From positions 1-64,000 of the forward strand of contig NZ_NIWT01000008.1 in the NCBI RefSeq assembly GCF_002236115.1: a stretch of 64,000 nt of DNA. Reading direction: 5' to 3'. The stretch comes from Pseudomonas jessenii. GTDB lineage: Bacteria; Pseudomonadota; Gammaproteobacteria; Pseudomonadales; Pseudomonadaceae. A program made the translations under genes and the position numbers. The notes under the pieces are model-generated. The model ran no database searches. It was given only the letters and a program-made list of their open reading frames with translations, and was not told the origin of the DNA. Shown here in pieces: positions 59,223 to 64,000 of this stretch. Within the stretch, counting starts at the first letter, position 1; every line of letters starts with the position of its first letter.

Positions 59223-60191
59223 TCAGCGATAGCAATCGAGCAGGCGTGCGGCGACTTCCTTCAACTGCGCGTCGGCCAGACGGTTGATCCCGGCAGCACG
59301 CTTGCGCCCGCCCCCCGTGGGAAACTGCCGGCAGAAGGCATCCGCCGCCAGCCCGGCCTCTTCCGGTACCCGCAGGCTGAACGCCCAGTCACCGTCCGCC
59401 CTGGCGCTGAGCAAGCCGATTGCCTTGCGCGGCGCACCGGCCGCCAGTTGGTTGGCCAGCACACCACTGACCCGCCGCGCCCAGGGTTGCGCGGGCAGGC
59501 GGTACAGCTGCGCGCCCCGTCCCTCGTGCCAGGGTTCAAGGCCTGCGGCTGCAGCCATGTCGGCGGCGTGGCCGGTGCGCAGGGTGGTGAAGCTTGTGCT
59601 GTGGCGGATGAAGTCCAGCGGGTCGTGGTAAGGCAGCAGCTCGGCGGCCAACGCCAGCGGCTCGAAGTGCAGGTCCGACAGGCTGTCGCCATAGGCGTTG
59701 TAGTTGAGCAGCAGGCCCAGTTCCTCCAGGGCCTGCACTTCATCGTCGGCCAGGCCATGCTGCGCCGCCAGCACCCGGGCCGGGCCGGCCAGGCCGTCAC
59801 CAAAGGCAGCCGCCACCGCCCAGCGGTGATGACGCCCGTCCAGGTAGGTGTTGACCAGCAGGCTGGTACACACCTGGGCGGCCGTGTCGATGAAGGACTC
59901 GAATGCCGGATGCCGCGGCAGTTCGCCGGCAAAGTGGTGGTCGAAGTAACGTACCCGGGCGCCGGCGTCGAGCAGGCGCCGGGTGGCCTCGCGGTTCTGC
60001 TCGTGGGCCACGTCCAGCACGGTGACCCGCTCGCCGGGCCCGGCCTGGACCCGGCGCAACAACTCGATGTCGCGCTTGACCCCGCTGACCAGGCGCACCT
60101 GCGGATCCAGTTCGCCAGCCAGGCGCAACTGCTGCAGGGCGCACAGACCGTCGGCATCGCCGTTGAAGGCGCAGTGATCGATTGTGTTCAT
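59223..60191 (-). CDS. DHH-family phosphoesterase (NrnA-like; possible pAp phosphatase)
   Basis: A 322-residue two-domain protein. DHH motifs: I, FNGDADGL; II, VLDVAH; III, YFDHHFAG; IV, AFGDGL. The C-terminal DHHA1-like domain ends with a GGGRKRAAGI loop that in NrnA binds substrate. NrnA-type enzymes remove the 3' phosphate of pAp and degrade short oligonucleotides. It is the last gene of an operon that includes a sulfotransferase, whose by-product is pAp, so hydrolysis of pAp is an attractive guess. GAGGAG lies 8 nt before the ATG and 12 bp separate it from the SDR gene. Confidence 0.85.
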   Translation of the reverse strand: MNTIDHCAFNGDADGLCALQQLRLAGELDPQVRLVSGVKRDIELLRRVQAGPGERVTVLDVAHEQNREATRRLLDAGARVRYFDHHFAGELPRHPAFESFIDTAAQVCTSLLVNTYLDGRHHRWAVAAAFGDGLAGPARVLAAQHGLADDEVQALEELGLLLNYNAYGDSLSDLHFEPLALAAELLPYHDPLDFIRHSTSFTTLRTGHAADMAAAAGLEPWHEGRGAQLYRLPAQPWARRVSGVLANQLAAGAPRKAIGLLSARADGDWAFSLRVPEEAGLAADAFCRQFPTGGGRKRAAGINRLADAQLKEVAARLLDCYR

Positions 60192-60203
60192 CTGCCCTGC
60201 TCC

Positions 60204-60992
60204 TCAGTACATGACTTCGCCGCCGTTGGCATCGAGTTGCGCGCCATTGATCGCACTGGCGTAGTCCGATGCCAGAAACAACGCAGCGCGGGCGCACTCC
60301 TCGTCGCTGCGCATGCGCCCGCCAGGGATGCCGGCACTGAACTCGGCGCGCACCTGTTCTTCGCTGACACCCCGGGCGGCAGCGCTCTGGCGTACCAGGG
60401 CCTGCACCGGCTCGCCCCACATCCAGCCACAGGCCAGAGCGTTGACCCGCAAACCGTGGGCCGCCTGCTCGCTGGCCAGGTAACGCACGCTGGCTGCCAG
60501 GGCGCTTTTCGACGCGGCATAGGCCGCGCCACCCTGATACGGTTTACGCACGCCCAGGGTGTTGATCATGACGATCGCCCCCGCGCCCTGCGCGCGCATT
60601 GGCGCCAGCACCGCGCGGCTCATGTTCAGCGAGCCCAGCAGGTTGACCTCCAGGGCCTCGCGCAGCGGGTCGTTGTCCGCCTCGTCCACCGCCTGGAAAC
60701 CGCCATGGGAAAAGGCGCTGTTGATCAGCGCATCGATACGGCCGAATTGCTCGAGGGTGACTTCGGCGAAACGATTGCACGCCTGCACATCGGTGATATC
60801 GGTGGCCACGCACAGCACTTCGCAATGCCCGGCGACCGCCTTGATGCGCTGTTGTGCCTCAAGCAGGCGGCCCATGTCGCGGGCGCCGATGGCCACGGCC
60901 CGCGCCCCTTCACGCGCGGCCTCCAGGGCCAGTTTGATACCCAGCCCGGGGCCGACGCCCGAGACCATCACGACTTTGTCTTTAAGCAGCAT
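60204..60992 (-). CDS. Short-chain dehydrogenase/reductase (SDR)
   Basis: A 262-residue classical SDR. The cofactor loop reads VSGVGPGLGIKLA (a TGxxxGxG variant), the structural NAG is replaced by NSAFSHGG, catalytic Ser is near MINTLG and Tyr/Lys are in AAYAASKSALA. The C-terminus ends GAQLDANGGEVMY. Such enzymes oxidise or reduce hydroxyl/keto groups, often on lipids or steroids in loci with sulfotransferase and DUF1214 genes. It follows the sulfotransferase by 32 bp with AGAGGA upstream. Confidence 0.89.
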   Translation of the reverse strand: MLLKDKVVMVSGVGPGLGIKLALEAAREGARAVAIGARDMGRLLEAQQRIKAVAGHCEVLCVATDITDVQACNRFAEVTLEQFGRIDALINSAFSHGGFQAVDEADNDPLREALEVNLLGSLNMSRAVLAPMRAQGAGAIVMINTLGVRKPYQGGAAYAASKSALAASVRYLASEQAAHGLRVNALACGWMWGEPVQALVRQSAAARGVSEEQVRAEFSAGIPGGRMRSDEECARAALFLASDYASAINGAQLDANGGEVMY

Positions 60993-61024
60993 GGGATGAA
61001 TCCTCTTATTGTTATGGGGCAGGC

Positions 61025-62194
61025 TCAGGCGCTCAGATGCCGGGCGCGGTACTCGGCGTAGTCACGCTGCAGCAGCGCGTCGCTGAGGCCGAACTGGTCA
61101 GGGCTGTAGTGATGGGCAGCGCGTTTTTCCCGGCCATTGACGGACAACCATTGGCCCATCTCTGCCTGAACCTTTGCCGTGCATTCAAGGCCGGCGAAGC
61201 GATAGATGCGCTCGACCACGGCCTGGGGCGCGGCCAGGGTGTCTTCGAACTGCACATCGAGAAAGCGCCCGGCCGGCATGCCCTCGCGCACCGCCATGGC
61301 ATGGCGCAAGGCCCGCGCCATGCGCTGGTTCCACTGTTCGCCGACGGCTTGGGCATCGGCCTGGTCGCTGTACAGCTGCCAAAGGGTATGGATGAAGCTG
61401 GCCAGCGAGGGAATGGTCCTGGCCGGTTCGCGATGGGTGAGCACCACCTGCGCACCGGGGAACACTTCGAACAACAGCTCCAGGGTATGCAGGTGCTGCG
61501 GGCTCTTGAGCAACCAGCGCCGGCCGGGGGCGATGCCACGACGTGCCTGCTGCCATTGCAGGAACTGCAGGGAGCGCTTGAGGTAACGGTAGACCTGGGT
61601 CTGGTCCTGACGGTCGAGCCAGGCGGTGTAGCTGGGGACGTTGACGTAGGAGTCCATGGCGCATAGGAACGAGTGCTCCATCAGCATGAACTCTTCGTCG
61701 GGCTGCTCGGCGTCCAGTGGGTGAATGGCCAGCAGTTGCGGAAGGAACTCGACCATCGCCGCCACTTCGGCGCGCGCCCGACCTAGGCGCTGCAACGGCT
61801 GCTCCAGGGTCTCCCCGTCGAGTGGCGCCGGGTAGCGGGTTTCCCACCACTGCGCCTTGCTGAACTGCGGGTCCACCGCCAGGGTGCGTTGCAGCAGCGT
61901 GGTGCCGGTGCGTGGCAGGCCGACGATCACCAGTGGGTCGTTGATTTCCAGCTCGAGGATTTGTGGGTAACGCCGACAGTGATCCTCGATGATCAGACGG
62001 TTGACCAGTTGCGCCAACAGTTTCTCACGCAACAGTCCGCGCCCCGACACGGATAGCCGCGCTTCTTTTTCCAGGGCGTCAGCCAGCACCACCAGGCCCT
62101 GGCGAAAATCGCCGGGGCCGAAATCGTCGAGGCCGCCCGCACGTACGCAAGCTTCAGCCAGCAAGGTATCCAGGGCGAAGTCATTGGCACTCAT
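61025..62194 (-). CDS. PAPS-dependent sulfotransferase family protein
   Basis: A 389-residue cytosolic sulfotransferase. The 5'-phosphosulfate loop is seen as VIVGLPRTGTTLLQRTLA near residues 88-105, and the 3'-phosphate site as VVLTHREPARTIPSLAS near 250-266. LLKSPQHLHTLELLFEVFPGA is the conserved helix before it. It would transfer sulfate from PAPS to a hydroxyl of an unknown acceptor and release pAp. Its start overlaps the DUF1214 gene stop by 4 bp (ATGA). Confidence 0.88.
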   Translation of the reverse strand: MSANDFALDTLLAEACVRAGGLDDFGPGDFRQGLVVLADALEKEARLSVSGRGLLREKLLAQLVNRLIIEDHCRRYPQILELEINDPLVIVGLPRTGTTLLQRTLAVDPQFSKAQWWETRYPAPLDGETLEQPLQRLGRARAEVAAMVEFLPQLLAIHPLDAEQPDEEFMLMEHSFLCAMDSYVNVPSYTAWLDRQDQTQVYRYLKRSLQFLQWQQARRGIAPGRRWLLKSPQHLHTLELLFEVFPGAQVVLTHREPARTIPSLASFIHTLWQLYSDQADAQAVGEQWNQRMARALRHAMAVREGMPAGRFLDVQFEDTLAAPQAVVERIYRFAGLECTAKVQAEMGQWLSVNGREKRAAHHYSPDQFGLSDALLQRDYAEYRARHLSA

Positions 62195-63306
62195 CGCACA
62201 AGCTCCTTCAGATCATTGAGTTTGACCACGCGTGTCGTTGGCTGTACCGGCTGCTTTGCTCCCACCCATCGCAGGCAGAGGGTGCCATGGGGATGGCCGG
62301 CAGTTTCCAGCCAGTTCGCCAGACCGGGGTCAACGCAGCAGAGGATCATGCGCAAGCGGCCATTCGCCTCCAGTTGCGCCGACTGTTTGTTCAGACAGAT
62401 ACGGTGGTAGCGGTAGTCGAGCGACTCCATCCAGTAGTTGTTGATCTGCACATTCCAGAAATCGCAGTCGGGCACCTGATCGACCTCGATCAGCAATGCC
62501 TCGTCATCCGCCAGAGCCCAGTAGGAGTGGTAATAGAAAATGTTCGGGTCGCCCCCCACCGACTGGCACAGTGCCTGGTCGGCGGCGGGCAGTTGATTGG
62601 TGTGCTTCTGATAACCCTGAGCCCAGTCGGCGAACAACCGCGCGGTGTTCTCGACGAAACTTCCCACCCGCTGCAGGCTTTGTTGCAAGCGCGGTGCATT
62701 CAGCGGTTCGGGTGTCTGGCGGGCATTGAGGCGTTCAATGCGCAGTTGCGCCGGCTGCTCGCTGCTACGGTCCAGAAAGGTTTGGCGGACAATCAAGGCA
62801 TTGCTCTGCGGTTCGAGCCGCAGCCAGTTACCGATGCCGGGTGGATGCTGGCTGAGGATGATTTCGAAGTTGCCTTCGGCATCCGACTGCAACATGCCTG
62901 CATCGAGAAAACCGGTCTGGATCATCTTGCCATCCGTCTCGTAGCCCCCCTTCTGGGAACCGAAACTGAGGTAGGCAACACTGCCGCGCTGGCCGCTGAC
63001 CCGATACTCGTGCGCGCCGTTGAGGCGCGCATAGCTATACAGATTATCGGGGTTGTCGGCGCCAATTTTCGCGGTTTCATGGGAGGGGGTGATGAAGCCC
63101 GGGAAGTCCGGATCGGCAAATTCCAGGTGCATTTCCAGTGCAATGCGCAGCAAACGCGTGAGATAGCGAAATCCTTCGGCGCGGGTCTGCACATCGGCCG
63201 GAGCCTCGGCGCGCAATATTTGCTCGCCGCTACGCCGCAGTTGCTCGCAGAAGAGGTTCCAGCTTTCGCCGCTGAGCACCTCCTGATCAATCCTGTCTGT
63301 AACCAT
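62191..63306 (-). CDS. DUF1214 domain protein
   Basis: A 371-residue protein with the C-terminal DUF1214 pattern: CDFWNVQINNYWMESLDYRYHRICLNKQSA followed by LRMILCCVDPGLANWLETAGHPHGTLCLRWVG. The N-terminal half (HLEFADPDFPGFITPSHETAKIGADNPDNLYSYARLNG) is conserved with proteins found in sterol and lipid gene clusters. The function is unknown. GAGGAG 7 nt before the chosen ATG fixes the start; an upstream extension would be in the divergent promoter region. First gene of the operon. Confidence 0.8.
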   Translation of the reverse strand: MVTDRIDQEVLSGESWNLFCEQLRRSGEQILRAEAPADVQTRAEGFRYLTRLLRIALEMHLEFADPDFPGFITPSHETAKIGADNPDNLYSYARLNGAHEYRVSGQRGSVAYLSFGSQKGGYETDGKMIQTGFLDAGMLQSDAEGNFEIILSQHPPGIGNWLRLEPQSNALIVRQTFLDRSSEQPAQLRIERLNARQTPEPLNAPRLQQSLQRVGSFVENTARLFADWAQGYQKHTNQLPAADQALCQSVGGDPNIFYYHSYWALADDEALLIEVDQVPDCDFWNVQINNYWMESLDYRYHRICLNKQSAQLEANGRLRMILCCVDPGLANWLETAGHPHGTLCLRWVGAKQPVQPTTRVVKLNDLKELVR

Positions 63307-63384
63307 GTCGGTCTCCTCTGTTGGCGGAAAGCCCGCCGCTGCCAGTGACCTTAGGGAGCACCCCCTTGCCGATTCTTCGTCCAA

Positions 63385-63410
63385 GCGGACTAAATCGCCT
63401 GCTAGTCCGC
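63385..63410. promoter_or_regulatory. Perfect 8-bp inverted repeat in the divergent promoter
   Basis: GCGGACTA and TAGTCCGC arms with a 10-bp centre, between the divergent DUF1214 and SRPBCC genes. Position and symmetry suggest an operator controlling both directions; the regulator is not in the window. Confidence 0.55.
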
Positions 63411-63515
63411 ACGGACGAGGAGCCGTGCGCCGTGAGCGGCGAGGATCGCGCCTGAGCCCATGGCTTACTTCCCGCCGCAGTTCGTGGCGCGCAGTCATCC
63501 TCAGAGGAGTTACCC

Positions 63516-63986
63516 ATGACCGCAGAGAAAAATCTGGTTCGTTCAGTGACCGTGGACATCGCCGCACCGGCCGAATTTGTCTGGTCTGTACTGATCGACC
63601 TGGTGCGTTATCCGCAGTGGAACCCCTACACCGTCAAGGTCGAGTCCAGCTTGCGACTGGGCGAACCGGTCAATCTGTTTCTGCCCGATCCGGGACGACC
63701 TGGTGAACTGCTGCACGTGATCGAGTACCTGGCTGACTTCGAACCCCACCGGTTACTCGCCTGGGAGATGTATGCCAACGCCGACAATCCCGACGCTGCC
63801 CGTCGCGAGCAGCACATCGAGCCCACCGGCGCGGCCAGTTGCCGCTACCACACCACCGACCAGTTCCTCGGCGCCACCGCCGACCAGGTCATGACCGATC
63901 ATGGCGCTTGGGTCAAACAAGGGTTCGATGCCGTTGCCCACGCCCTCAAGATCCGTGTCGAGACGCTGTACGCGTCCGTCGCGTGA
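63516..63986 (+). CDS. SRPBCC (START-like) family protein
   Basis: A 156-residue protein with the SRPBCC hydrophobic-ligand fold: VTVDIAAPAEFVWSVLIDLVRYPQWNPYTVKVE at the N-terminus and a long C-terminal helix (MTDHGAWVKQGFDAVAHALKIRVE). Such proteins bind lipid-like molecules or act as cyclases or carriers. GAGGAG 7 nt upstream marks the start. It is divergent from the sulfotransferase operon and shares its operator-like dyad, so it may bind the same substrate. Confidence 0.85.
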   Translation: MTAEKNLVRSVTVDIAAPAEFVWSVLIDLVRYPQWNPYTVKVESSLRLGEPVNLFLPDPGRPGELLHVIEYLADFEPHRLLAWEMYANADNPDAARREQHIEPTGAASCRYHTTDQFLGATADQVMTDHGAWVKQGFDAVAHALKIRVETLYASVA

Positions 63987-64000
63987 CCTGCAGCTGCCGG

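Noticed and set aside
59136..61061. A 641-codon plus-strand frame opposite the DHH and SDR genes
   Set aside because: It overlaps two well-supported genes on the other strand and has no recognisable domain.

Overview
The window looks like chromosome of a Pseudomonas of the fluorescens group. The support is the repeated intergenic REP family (core GTGGGAGCGAGCTTGCTCGC and a GTAGGAGC variant) at more than ten places, GC-rich coding sequence with strong Shine-Dalgarno sites, and typical Pseudomonas gene sets: a FecI/FecR/TonB-receptor iron module, a hydroxyproline catabolic cluster, AlkC with an Ig-like tail, and RlhA. No phage, transposase, CRISPR array or rRNA is visible. One tRNA (Gln, anticodon TTG) is present.

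Layout. 1-6293 (minus, running off the left edge) is the N-terminal part of a giant VCBS-repeat adhesin with 14 tandem 342-bp repeats. A PilZ protein gene lies just upstream on the same strand and an orphan LuxR-type response regulator is divergent, so this end is a surface-adhesion block with a probable c-di-GMP link. 7.7-15.4 kb: a KefB/C-type antiporter, the alkylation repair glycosylase AlkC, a LysR regulator with a divergent GMC oxidoreductase, and an MHS-type transporter. 15.5-19.6 kb: TonB receptor with signalling domain, FecR and FecI, with a Fur-box-like site upstream. 19.8-32.8 kb: housekeeping and accessory genes (DUF427, topoisomerase III, GNAT, a ProA-like dehydrogenase, DoxX, nitrilase with a GlxA-type regulator, GST, tRNA-Gln, RlhA, RidA).

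33-40.5 kb is a complete-looking trans-4-hydroxy-L-proline pathway: AraC regulator, APC permease, 2-epimerase, D-hydroxyproline dehydrogenase, pyrroline-hydroxycarboxylate deaminase and 2-oxoglutarate semialdehyde dehydrogenase. 40.5-46 kb holds a LeuC/LeuD-like dehydratase pair, a LysR regulator and a 2-hydroxycarboxylate transporter, probably for a hydroxy-acid carbon source rather than leucine synthesis. 46-48 kb is an AraC regulator divergent from a fosmidomycin-resistance-type exporter. 48-55 kb is a LuxR regulator followed by a polyamine-type ABC importer operon ending in an aldehyde dehydrogenase.

55.25-55.89 kb is a five-copy, 136-bp tandem array of paired REPs. 56-59 kb encodes a flavin-dependent monooxygenase with an amino-acid-type ABC permease and binding protein but no ATPase. 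The right end, 59.2-63.3 kb, is a compact four-gene operon (DUF1214 protein, sulfotransferase, SDR, DHH phosphoesterase) divergent from an SRPBCC protein. The sulfotransferase/DHH pairing suggests PAPS-dependent sulfation with on-site removal of the by-product pAp, and is the most unusual gene set here.
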